Source: Dysgonomonas sp. HDW5A (GTDB lineage: Bacteria > Bacteroidota > Bacteroidia > Bacteroidales > Dysgonomonadaceae). From it: 64,000 nt of DNA. Numbering within the stretch: position 1 is the first letter of the stretch; every line of letters starts with the position of its first letter. Positions 43,283-51,734 of the stretch are shown one piece after another. The notes below the pieces were generated by a model. The model saw only the letters and a program-made list of their open reading frames with translations, was not told the origin of the DNA and did not search any database. Both the position numbers and the translations under genes were made by a program. Where the stretch lies: the NCBI RefSeq assembly GCF_011299555.1, contig NZ_CP049857.1, positions 1,426,001 to 1,490,000 of the forward strand, given 5' to 3'.

Positions 43283-45028
43283 TTACCAGAAATACCAATA
43301 GAATAATCCACAAAGGGCGACTACACCAAGGGATGCAATAACATCCCACTTGTTCCAGCTCTTTCCGATAATTTTCTTATAGTCATCGGTGAAAGTGATA
43401 GCTTCTATCTGTTGAGCAGTTGGCTTTGGAGTGAAAAACGACACTACAACCATCATCAGCATGATGAAGACAAGCAACCATACTTCGAAGATAAGCCAGT
43501 TGGTCTGCCAAAACCAAGTTGTACACTCCCAGTACCAACCCGTCATTACGTCTTTACCCGTATTGGTAAAGATATTGGTCAGCAAGCGAGCCATACCGAT
43601 AATAAAACCGACTATCATACCTGCTTCTCCTGCTTTCGGAGTGATTCTTTTAGAAAATATACCCAATGCGAATACTGCTACCATGGCAGGTGCAAGCAGC
43701 GATTGAATACCTTGCAGATAATCGTAAAGGCTACCGAGGCTCATCATAATAGGTATCCATATAATACCAAGTATTACTACAACAATTGTTGCAACACGAC
43801 CTACCATAACGTAGGTAGCTTCACTCTTCTCTTTGAACTTCGGTTTATAAAAATCTTCCGTAAACAGCGTAGCACAAGAGTTGAAGAATGCCGCCAAAGA
43901 AGCAACCAATGCAGATATAAAACCGATGGTAACAATACCTTTTACACCGGCAGGTAATACAAATTTAACCATTGACCCAAAGGCGGTATCAGGGTGATCC
44001 AATGTGAATCCACTGTCGGGACGTGCTGCCAATGCAGCAGCTACCATACCCGGTATAAGGAACATAAATACAGGCAACAACTTGAAATAGCCGGCAGCGA
44101 TTGTACCTCTGCGTGCACGTTTCATCACAACATCGTTATCCTCTCCTTTGCGTTGTCCGAGCACACGCTGAACGATATGCTGATCGGTACACCAATACCA
44201 AAAACCGATAATGGATGCTCCGATAAATACCCAGAAGCCGGGATAATCGTCATACAACGGATCGCCCGTATTGAAGTGGAACATGTGATTTGTACCGTGT
44301 GCAACTCCGTCGGGTCCAACGTTTAGTGTTTTAGAATAGTCAATCATCGCAGTCCATCCATCAGCAATACTTCCGTATCCGAGTGCTGATAATCCTAAGA
44401 AAAGCACGAGAAACGAGCCAATGATAAGTATAGGTGTTTGAATTGCAGAGAGGGTCATTACACCTTTCATTCCTCCCAAAACCGTAAATATACCCGTTAA
44501 GACTATCAAACCGATTGCCCCATACCAGAAAGGCAAGCCCAGAAGGCTCTCCATAAAAATACCACCGGTGAAGGCTGTTACACTTACTTTGGTCAATACA
44601 TACGCAATAAGGGTAATGATAGACAACCACGAACCTGTAGCAGGCGTATAACGGTATTTAAGGAAGTCGGGCATGGTGATAATTTTGCCCATCTTATTAT
44701 TCATCAACTGATAGAAAGGTACAAAGAGCCACCCCAAGAGGAGTATCATCCAGCCTTGCATTTCCCAGTGTGCCATACCCACACCTGCTTTTGCTCCTGT
44801 TCCGGCAAGCCCGACAAGGTGTTCCGAACCGATATTTGCAGCAAAAATAGCTGCTCCAATGATATACCATGGCTCGCCTTTACCAAACAGGTAGTCCTCG
44901 CTATTGGCTCCCTGCTGCAAACGTTTGTCTTTTTGTACCGAACGCCAAACAGCCCATGTTACTGCCAGGATACCTACGGCAATAATCAACCAGTCCAGCC
45001 AAATAAACTCATGTGAATTCCAATTCAT
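43283..45028 (-). CDS. Sodium:solute symporter (SSS/SLC5 family), probable arabinose transporter
   Basis: This 581-residue inner-membrane protein belongs to the sodium/solute symporters. About 14 hydrophobic segments are seen. The conserved core includes FAANIGSEHLVGLAGTGAKAG (first part), FLKYRYTPATGSWLS and GGMKGVMTLSAIQTPIL, with the sodium-site helix near FISALVASLAAFFNSCATLF. The C-terminal helix WDVIASLGVVALCGLFYWYFW is typical of sugar members. It lies 103 bases after araB on the same strand. By operon position it should import L-arabinose, as seen for similar loci in Bacteroides; the sugar specificity cannot be read from sequence alone. Confidence 0.9.
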   Translation of the reverse strand: MNWNSHEFIWLDWLIIAVGILAVTWAVWRSVQKDKRLQQGANSEDYLFGKGEPWYIIGAAIFAANIGSEHLVGLAGTGAKAGVGMAHWEMQGWMILLLGWLFVPFYQLMNNKMGKIITMPDFLKYRYTPATGSWLSIITLIAYVLTKVSVTAFTGGIFMESLLGLPFWYGAIGLIVLTGIFTVLGGMKGVMTLSAIQTPILIIGSFLVLFLGLSALGYGSIADGWTAMIDYSKTLNVGPDGVAHGTNHMFHFNTGDPLYDDYPGFWVFIGASIIGFWYWCTDQHIVQRVLGQRKGEDNDVVMKRARRGTIAAGYFKLLPVFMFLIPGMVAAALAARPDSGFTLDHPDTAFGSMVKFVLPAGVKGIVTIGFISALVASLAAFFNSCATLFTEDFYKPKFKEKSEATYVMVGRVATIVVVILGIIWIPIMMSLGSLYDYLQGIQSLLAPAMVAVFALGIFSKRITPKAGEAGMIVGFIIGMARLLTNIFTNTGKDVMTGWYWECTTWFWQTNWLIFEVWLLVFIMLMMVVVSFFTPKPTAQQIEAITFTDDYKKIIGKSWNKWDVIASLGVVALCGLFYWYFW

Positions 45029-45095
45029 ATGTATAAGATCATTTAAGTAATTTCAACTATTTAGTACTCCATTTTATAGCCATAACTACCTTTTT

Positions 45096-45133
45096 GGTTC
45101 TACCTGCCAAGGCAATAAAAACTCTAAAAGGTT
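45096..45133 (-). repeat. Dispersed hairpin repeat, copy D
   Basis: The minus strand reads TTTTTATTGCCTTGGCAGGT after a poorly paired stem. It lies between araB and the transporter gene and touches the araB stop codon. The tail matches copy A at nearly every base. Confidence 0.5.
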
Positions 45134-46799
45134 ATGAAAATAATTCTGTTTCAGTAAATTTTCCAAGCTTCCGGTACTTTTCGTATACCAACATATAAAT
45201 ACGGTGATTATCCATATTCGGCTGATATTCGAAAGCAAAACCTTGCCCCATGGCGGCTTGTGCTTCTTTTATCGTAGGATGTACGCCGGCTGCTACTGCG
45301 GCAAACATGGCTGCACCAAAGGCACAGGCTTGTTCGGATTTAGCTACTTTAATAGGCATACCCAATACATCTGCCAGTGTTTGCATAACAAGGGGCGATT
45401 TCAATGAAATACCTCCTATTCCTATTACACTTTCTATTTCGATGCCATTTTCGAGGAAACGATCTACAATCGCTTTTGACCCGAACGCCGTTGCTTCTAC
45501 TAATGCTTTAAAAATGATAGGTGCATTACTAGCCAGATTCAGTCCTGTGATTGTACCCTTTACCAATTGATTAGCATCGGGCGTTCTGCGTCCGTTCATC
45601 CAGTCAATTGCTAAAACGCCACTTTCTGATGCCGGTATTTTTGCTGCCTCTTTCGATAAGGCTGGAATCATTTTGTCTAAAGCTTCTGCTATTAATTTAT
45701 CTTTTGTTGCCTGATCTATTAAAGACGATTCTTTAATCAGATTTTCGATTGGCCAAGCCAATACCGATTTGAACCAAGCGTATATATCCCCGAATCCCGA
45801 CTGTCCTGCTTCTAAGCCGATCATTCCGGGAACTACCGAACCGTCAACCTGTCCGCATATTCCGGGGATTAGCTTTCCATGCATATCTTCGTATGGAACA
45901 ATCATTATATCGCAGGTAGATGTTCCGATTACGCGCACAAAAGTTTTAGGTCCGATTTCCGCACCTACTGCTCCCATGTGACAATCGAATGCACCGACTC
46001 CAACAGCTACATTGGTAGTAAGACCTAATCTGTCTGCCCATTCCTGAGTAAGATTACCGACTTTAACATCACTTGTGTATGTGTCTTTAAACAGTCTGTC
46101 TCTGTAACCCTTAAGCAAGGGTTCTACTTCGGTCAAAAAATCGTCTGTTGGCAGTCCGTCCCATTCTTTGAGCCACATAGCTTTGTGTCCCGCCGAACAA
46201 CGGCTTCTTATAATATCAGATGGTTTTGTAGTATTGGTTATCAAGGCCGGCATCCAATCGCAATGTTCTATCCAGCAATAAGCTGCATCACGAATTGTTT
46301 CATCTACTTTTAAAACATGTGCCATTTTTGCCCATACCCATTCGCTCGAATAGATACCCCCTTCGTAAGCTGTATAATCAATAGGCCACCTTTTAGCTAC
46401 TTCATTGATCTTTGCGGCTTCCTTCACTGCTGTGTGATCTTTCCAAAGAACAAACATGGCATTTGGATTCTCGGCAAATTCGGGTCTCAATGCCAGTACT
46501 TGCCCCTCTTTATCGATAAGTGCAGGTGTTGAGCCTGTTGTATCAAATGATATCCCGACAACATTTTCGGCTGTACCTTTAGGTGATTTGCTTAAAGCTT
46601 CTTTTACAGATTCTTCAAGGCTTTCGATATAATCAAGGGGATGTTGTCTGTATTGATTTTTGTGTGGGTCACAGTATTTACCTTCTGCCCAACGCTTGTA
46701 GTATTTTACGGACGAAGCTATCTCTTTTCCGGTTTCGGCATCTATGATAACAGCCCGACAAGAATCTGAGCCATAATCCAGTCCAATTGTATATTTCAT
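45132..46799 (-). CDS. araB: L-ribulokinase
   Basis: This 555-residue FGGY-family kinase phosphorylates L-ribulose to L-ribulose-5-phosphate with ATP in the cytoplasm. The N-terminal IGLDYGSDSCRAVIID phosphate-binding strand, the central RSRCSAGHKAMWLKEWDG, the GVGAFDCHMGAVGAEIG segment and the C-terminal GIGGISLKSPLVMQTLADVL match ribulokinase. The length fits the family. It is third in the order araD-araA-araB-transporter, 101 bases after araA. Control is expected from the Nudix-type AraR through the operators upstream of araD. Confidence 0.96.
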   Translation of the reverse strand: MKYTIGLDYGSDSCRAVIIDAETGKEIASSVKYYKRWAEGKYCDPHKNQYRQHPLDYIESLEESVKEALSKSPKGTAENVVGISFDTTGSTPALIDKEGQVLALRPEFAENPNAMFVLWKDHTAVKEAAKINEVAKRWPIDYTAYEGGIYSSEWVWAKMAHVLKVDETIRDAAYCWIEHCDWMPALITNTTKPSDIIRSRCSAGHKAMWLKEWDGLPTDDFLTEVEPLLKGYRDRLFKDTYTSDVKVGNLTQEWADRLGLTTNVAVGVGAFDCHMGAVGAEIGPKTFVRVIGTSTCDIMIVPYEDMHGKLIPGICGQVDGSVVPGMIGLEAGQSGFGDIYAWFKSVLAWPIENLIKESSLIDQATKDKLIAEALDKMIPALSKEAAKIPASESGVLAIDWMNGRRTPDANQLVKGTITGLNLASNAPIIFKALVEATAFGSKAIVDRFLENGIEIESVIGIGGISLKSPLVMQTLADVLGMPIKVAKSEQACAFGAAMFAAVAAGVHPTIKEAQAAMGQGFAFEYQPNMDNHRIYMLVYEKYRKLGKFTETELFS

Positions 46800-46900
46800 A
46801 TTCTATTCAAATTCAGATTAATAAAACAGTTATCTAAGTTGAGACCTAAAGCCCCGAGGATCAAAGCATCCCCAAGGCTATCGGTCAAACCTTAACTAAC

Positions 46901-48406
46901 TTACTGTAATGCTTTATTTAGCAAATAGAACACTTCGTTTACTTTCAATTCGAATTTGAACTTGTTGATAGTTGTGTCTTTATCAATAGTTATCAATTCG
47001 ATTCCGGCTATATCGGCATAGTCTTCCAAAAACTCATTGGTCAATGCATATGAGAATGATGTATGATGAGTACCTCCGGCTAATATCCAAGCTGCTGCAC
47101 CTATTTCAAGATTGGGTTGTGGTATCCACAAAGCACTTGCAACGGGTAATTTGGGTAATGCGGCTTTAGGCTCGATAACATCTACATTATTTACAATCAT
47201 ACGGAAACGATTACCCATATCTACGATGGTTGCTGCAACTCCTGTTCCTGCATGAGCTGTGAAAACCAAACGTGCAGGATCGGCTTTACCGCCAATACCT
47301 AAGGGATGAACTTCCAATCGTGGTTTTTGAGTTGTAATTTCGGGAGATACTTCCAACATATGAGATTGAAGAATTGCACTTTGCTCTCCATCGAAATGAT
47401 ATGTATAATCTTCCAGGAATGAGGTTCCTCCGGGTAATCCTTTCGCCATCACCCACATAGTTCTAAGCAAGGCAGCTGTTTTCCAGTCACCTTCTGCACC
47501 AAAACCGTAACCTTCTGCCATCAATCGTTGGCAAGCCAGACCGGGTAATTGATTCAAACCATGCAAGGCATTGAAATTGGTTGTAAATGCTTTCGCTCCT
47601 TTGTCTTTCAAGAAGCGGCGAAGAGCTATTTCTTCACGGGCAGCCTCACGTACTTGTCCGTGATTTTTTGCTCCTTTTTTGCAATCGTCTGCAAATATGT
47701 ATTCTTTTTCGTATTCTGCAACTAAGGCATCTACGTCTGATTCTGTTACTTTATCTTGGAAAGCGACTAAATCACCTACTCCATAGTAATCGTTGTGATA
47801 ACCTAGTCTCAATTCAGCTTCTAATTTGTCGCCATCGGTTACAGCCACATTATTCATATTGTCACCAAAACGAACAATAATCATTCCCTGAGCATCTGCC
47901 CAAGCTGCTGCAACACGTTGCCAAACGGCTATTTTAGCCTGAACTTTGGCATCAGACCAATGTCCTACAACTACTTTTCGGTTTTTACGCATACGGCTTA
48001 CCATGTGACCAAATTCACGGTCGCCATGTGCCGATTGATTCAGGTTCATGAAATCCATATCGATTTCTGACCATGGAATTTCTTTATTAAATTGAGTATG
48101 AAGATGTAAAAGTGGTTTTTTATAATCCTTTAAGCCTTGAATCCACATTTTTGCAGGCGAGAAGGTATGCATCCATGTAATAATACCGATACATTTGGGG
48201 TCATTATTTGCTTCCGAGAAGGTTTTCGATACTTCGGCAGAAGAGTTTACAGTTCCTTTAAATACTACTTTAACAGGCAGTGTACCTGCTGCATTCAAGC
48301 CTTTTACTATTTCAGTAGAATGTGCATTCACTGCTACAACAGCATCTCCACCATACAATAATTGTGCTCCGGTTACAAACCAAACTTCTAAATCTTTGAA
48401 TTCCAT
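46901..48406 (-). CDS. araA: L-arabinose isomerase
   Basis: This 501-residue cytoplasmic enzyme converts L-arabinose to L-ribulose and needs a divalent metal such as Mn2+. Family blocks are WFVTGAQLLYGGD at the N-terminus, then WMHTFSPAKMWIQGL, NFNALHGLNQLPGLACQRLM with the following EGYGFGAEGDWKTAA, and HHTSFSYAL near the end, which contribute the metal-binding Glu and His residues. The length equals the usual 500. It lies 66 bases after araD in the arabinose operon. Confidence 0.97.
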   Translation of the reverse strand: MEFKDLEVWFVTGAQLLYGGDAVVAVNAHSTEIVKGLNAAGTLPVKVVFKGTVNSSAEVSKTFSEANNDPKCIGIITWMHTFSPAKMWIQGLKDYKKPLLHLHTQFNKEIPWSEIDMDFMNLNQSAHGDREFGHMVSRMRKNRKVVVGHWSDAKVQAKIAVWQRVAAAWADAQGMIIVRFGDNMNNVAVTDGDKLEAELRLGYHNDYYGVGDLVAFQDKVTESDVDALVAEYEKEYIFADDCKKGAKNHGQVREAAREEIALRRFLKDKGAKAFTTNFNALHGLNQLPGLACQRLMAEGYGFGAEGDWKTAALLRTMWVMAKGLPGGTSFLEDYTYHFDGEQSAILQSHMLEVSPEITTQKPRLEVHPLGIGGKADPARLVFTAHAGTGVAATIVDMGNRFRMIVNNVDVIEPKAALPKLPVASALWIPQPNLEIGAAAWILAGGTHHTSFSYALTNEFLEDYADIAGIELITIDKDTTINKFKFELKVNEVFYLLNKALQ

Positions 48407-48472
48407 GATATATAAATTTTTGGGATTAATCTTATAGTTATACTTAATTAGTTACGAGTTACGAGAGAAAGT

Positions 48473-49156
48473 TTATTGACCGTAATAAGCATCGGGTCCG
48501 TGTTTTCTGAAAAAATGTTTCTTGATAAGGTCATCATTCATTTTCAATTGTGGATTTACAGCGAATGATATGGATGCCATCTTAGCAACCTGCTCCAATA
48601 CAACAGCATTATGTACCGCATTATGTGCATTCTTTCCCCACGAAAATGGTCCGTGATTATTTACTAAAACTCCGGGAGTATATTCTGCATTTAAATCTTT
48701 GAAGCGTTCTACAATTACATTACCTGTTTCCAGTTCGTATTTATTTTCGATTTCGTCAGAGGTCATTTGTCGGGTGCATGGTATGGCATCCTTAAAGTAA
48801 TCGGCATGCGTAGTTCCAATATTAGGAATATCGCAACCGGCTTGTGCCCAAGCTGTAGCATAGGTAGAATGGGTATGAACTATTCCTCCGATTGCAGGAA
48901 ATGCTCTGTATAAAACAAGATGTGTAGCGGTGTCTGAAGATGGTTTCAGCTTTCCTTCGATCACATTACCATCCAAATCTACCACCACCATATCGTCGGC
49001 TGTCATTACATCGTATGATACTCCCGATGGTTTAATGACTACCAATTGAGAATTTTGGTCTATTGCACTGACGTTTCCCCAGGTAAATAGTACCAATCCG
49101 TGCTTTACCAGATCAAGGTTAGCTTCAAAAACTTCTTTCTTTAATGTTTCTAACAT
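48473..49156 (-). CDS. araD: L-ribulose-5-phosphate 4-epimerase
   Basis: This 227-residue class II aldolase-type enzyme converts L-ribulose-5-phosphate to D-xylulose-5-phosphate, feeding the pentose phosphate pathway. The zinc-binding histidines are visible in [16 protein letters not shown], with the serine/glycine-rich phosphate site in KPSGVSYD and SSDTATH, and the second His in [13 protein letters not shown]. It is the first gene of the arabinose operon; two palindromic operator candidates lie within 80 bases upstream. In Bacteroidetes AraD this gene-first order next to araR is common. Confidence 0.96.
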   Translation of the reverse strand: MLETLKKEVFEANLDLVKHGLVLFTWGNVSAIDQNSQLVVIKPSGVSYDVMTADDMVVVDLDGNVIEGKLKPSSDTATHLVLYRAFPAIGGIVHTHSTYATAWAQAGCDIPNIGTTHADYFKDAIPCTRQMTSDEIENKYELETGNVIVERFKDLNAEYTPGVLVNNHGPFSWGKNAHNAVHNAVVLEQVAKMASISFAVNPQLKMNDDLIKKHFFRKHGPDAYYGQ

Positions 49157-49181
49157 ACCATTACAAGGTTAAATGCAAAAT

Positions 49182-49234
49182 AAGTGTTTTCGTTACACTT
49201 GCAATATTAGCAATAAGTGTACAAAACAACACTT
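49182..49234 (-). promoter_or_regulatory. Two AraR operator candidates upstream of araD
   Basis: AAGTGT-N7-ACACTT lies at 49182-49200 and AAGTGT-N8-ACACTT (extended to ATAAGTGT/ACACTTAT) at 49213-49236. Their centres are about 33 bases apart, near three helical turns. They lie 26 to 80 bases before the araD start, where a repressor would block transcription. Confidence 0.75.
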
Positions 49235-49273
49235 ATCGACCATGTGTTATAAAACATATTAGAAATAAAAAAA

Positions 49274-49314
49274 GTCTCACAATAGATTATCGAAGCAATA
49301 ATCTATTATAAGAC
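49274..49314 (-). terminator. Terminator of araR
   Basis: A 10-bp perfect stem (AATAGATTAT / ATAATCTATT, 7-nt loop) is extended by GTCT/AGAC. On the minus strand it is followed by GACTTTTTTTATTT. It separates araR from araDAB. Confidence 0.85.
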
Positions 49315-49340
49315 AAGTAATTATTCGTTATAAAAATATT

Positions 49341-50033
49341 TCAGAGGGAGAAAAAATAGCCCTTTTGAAGTAATTGATCGTATTTCTCTTTATTAAACTT
49401 ATAATAATAAGCTCCTCTTTTCGAACTGGATTTATCTTTATCTTCCTGTTTTTCAAGAATATTCATCTCCAGAATCTTCTTTCTGAAATTGCGTTTATCC
49501 AGTTCCGTCTGATAAATTGCTTCATACAGACTTTGCAGTTGAGGTAGTGTAAATTTCTCTGGCAACAGATTAAATCCGAGTGGTTTGGTAGCTGCTTTAT
49601 TTCTTAGGATTTCAATTGTATCATTGAGTATTTGATTATGGTCAAATATCAGATTACCAACTTTATCTAACTCCTGCCAACGTGCATTATGCACCTTACA
49701 CAACTGTTCGTCAAAAGATTGTATGTCGATCAATGCATAATAAGCCAGAGATACCACACGCTCGCCAATGTCACGACCAATTTCACCGTATGCTCCAACC
49801 TGCTCCATAAAAACATCCTGAATGCCCGTATATTCAAATACTACGCGCGAAACAGTCTGGGAAAGGCTCTCATTGGATCGTACGAATCCTCCCATCAAAG
49901 AATCTTGTCCTTTTAATGGCTCAAATTTACGCTTTGAGATGAGAAGATACAGCTTATCATTCTTAAATCCGAGAATAAGACAGTCAACAGACACATAGAA
50001 TTTTTCCTGATCTTTATAAAATAGTGAAGTCAT
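49341..50033 (-). CDS. araR: Nudix-related arabinose regulator AraR (NrtR family)
   Basis: This 230-residue regulator has an N-terminal Nudix-like domain and a C-terminal winged helix (from about residue 150: LLPEKFTLPQLQSLYEAIYQ, LDKRNFRKKILEMNIL, SSKRGAYYYKFNKEKYDQL). This family replaces AraC in arabinose control in Bacteroides and binds arabinose as effector. The Nudix box GGFVRSNESLSQTVSRVVFE lacks two of the catalytic glutamates (REUxEE reads RVVFEY), so it should sense a ligand rather than hydrolyse nucleotides. It is transcribed alone ahead of araDAB, with its own terminator. Confidence 0.94.
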   Translation of the reverse strand: MTSLFYKDQEKFYVSVDCLILGFKNDKLYLLISKRKFEPLKGQDSLMGGFVRSNESLSQTVSRVVFEYTGIQDVFMEQVGAYGEIGRDIGERVVSLAYYALIDIQSFDEQLCKVHNARWQELDKVGNLIFDHNQILNDTIEILRNKAATKPLGFNLLPEKFTLPQLQSLYEAIYQTELDKRNFRKKILEMNILEKQEDKDKSSSKRGAYYYKFNKEKYDQLLQKGYFFSL

Positions 50034-50079
50034 ATGGGGTCATGTAATATAACTAATGAATGCTTTGAGTAAAAGAGTG

Positions 50080-50102
50080 CAAATATAGTATTTATTTAGT
50101 GT
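50080..50102 (-). promoter_or_regulatory. araR promoter region
   Basis: The minus strand reads TATATTTG at 50087-50080, and an AGTGT half-site lies at 50098-50102. This fits autoregulation. A second TATATTTG is at 50161-50154. The remainder of 50034-50426 is AT-rich, with a short AAGGTTTAAGACCTT palindrome at 50254 and no gene. Confidence 0.45.
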
Positions 50103-50426
50103 AAAACATACAATTATTCTATTACCACATAGCGAAGATAATCATAACAAAGACAAATATACGACTCTCGCAAATAACAAATTTAAAAATTGAAGCAAAA
50201 CTTATCAATTATTCCTTACCGAACATAGATCGCCTCACAAACCTAAGTTGCAAAAGGTTTAAGACCTTGATTTAGCTCTATTTTGGTTAAATACTTTCTA
50301 TCATTCGTTCACCCTTTTTATCACTACATACCAGAACTCGCTCCTATTAACAATATCTTAACAGCAATGAAATTGGTATTTAACCTCATTCTGTTTATTT
50401 TGTGGAAAATTTAAGCAAAATTGAAC

Positions 50427-51461
50427 ATGACGAAAATTTATTACCTTAGTTCGATCTTATTTCTTACAATATTTTTTCATTCTCATTCACTATTAGCACA
50501 AGATTCTCTTGAGTTTAAGCCTACAGGAACAATTATTGCTAAAGGCTTTCTCGATTACAGTACAGGACTAGGTAATGCCGAACACACATCAGGGTTCGAT
50601 ATAACACGTGCATTCTTAGGTTACAACTATAAATTCACACGTACATTGCAGGCTCAGTTAGTAGTCGACGGAGCATCAGGTAAGGTTTCCAGCGGTTCAC
50701 TCGAAGTATATGTACGTAATGCATTTGTCAATTGGAACGATAAAAATTTCAATATCAACGGGGGATTAATCGGACTCTTAGAGTATAATACTCAAGAGCT
50801 TTACTGGATGCACCGATATGTACTTAAATCGTATCAGGATCTGAATAAAATGGCTCCAAGTGTCGATCTGGGAGCTTCATTCGAATATACTTTCAATCCC
50901 TTTATTACTGCAGACTTGACATTCACAAACGGAGAAGGGTACAAGAAAGTAAAAAAAGACAATAGTGCACGCTATGCGGGAGGAATAAGCCTTCACCCCA
51001 TCAAAAATACGGTCTTCAGAATCTATGGGGATGTTTACAATCACAGTGAAGAATTAAGGGATGCTTTGCCTACAGGCTTAACCGGTGCAAACTACAAAGA
51101 CCAATATATCTTAGCCTTATTTGCAGGTTATATGGATAAGAACATCTCGTGCGGTATAGAATACAACCACTTGTACAATAAAGGATTTATAGAGAATAAA
51201 AATTATTATGGCTACTCCGTCTATTCTTCGGTAAAAGTTGCCCCTAAATTCAGAGTATATGGACGATATGACCTAACCGAATCAACTCAACCGGATAGCT
51301 TCAAAGAGCCATGGAACGATCTGGATGGACAATTAATGATTGTAGGTGTAGAGTTTCGCCCTGCAAAACAACTAAAGATTTCGCCCAACATCCGTAATTT
51401 AAATCCGACAAGAAATAAATCGGAACAGTACTTCTACATCAATATTGATTTCAACCTCTAA
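50427..51461 (+). CDS. Outer-membrane beta-barrel (porin-like) protein
   Basis: This 344-residue protein begins with a signal peptide ending near LLAQ. It then shows alternating beta strands with aromatic girdles (GTIIAKGFLDYSTGLG, AFLGYNYKFTRTLQAQLVVDG, SAGGISLHP-type turns) and a final ILNPTR...NIDFNL strand ending in an aromatic-aliphatic tip, typical of a porin or phosphate-selective-porin-like barrel. I choose ATG 50427 over the TTG at 50421. It is divergent from araR by 393 bases and lies 273 bases before the HTCS gene. Its substrate is unknown; general uptake is the most likely role. Confidence 0.82.
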   Translation: MTKIYYLSSILFLTIFFHSHSLLAQDSLEFKPTGTIIAKGFLDYSTGLGNAEHTSGFDITRAFLGYNYKFTRTLQAQLVVDGASGKVSSGSLEVYVRNAFVNWNDKNFNINGGLIGLLEYNTQELYWMHRYVLKSYQDLNKMAPSVDLGASFEYTFNPFITADLTFTNGEGYKKVKKDNSARYAGGISLHPIKNTVFRIYGDVYNHSEELRDALPTGLTGANYKDQYILALFAGYMDKNISCGIEYNHLYNKGFIENKNYYGYSVYSSVKVAPKFRVYGRYDLTESTQPDSFKEPWNDLDGQLMIVGVEFRPAKQLKISPNIRNLNPTRNKSEQYFYINIDFNL

Positions 51462-51734
51462 GACAGAATCTTAATAAGCAGTTCACCTTTACGTAATTAT
51501 ATTACTATGTCTCACTTAAAACGATCCGAATAGTACCGGATTTATTAAACCTAAGAATAATATTCTCAATACAAAACAGAAAAGCGATTTACTCTATTCT
51601 CAGAACTTTACTAAACAGCCAAATAATATATTTAGTTTTACAGGCTAATACCCTTGTTTTTCCATAGGTCTTTTGTATATTCAAAACATCGTAGTAGTAG
51701 TATTGTTAAACTAATTATAGGGGTCGTTATTTTT

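Noticed and set aside
43412-43957. A 181-codon frame antisense to the sodium symporter gene
   Set aside because: It is rich in His, Cys and Tyr, as expected for a shadow of membrane-protein codons, and the symporter is certain.
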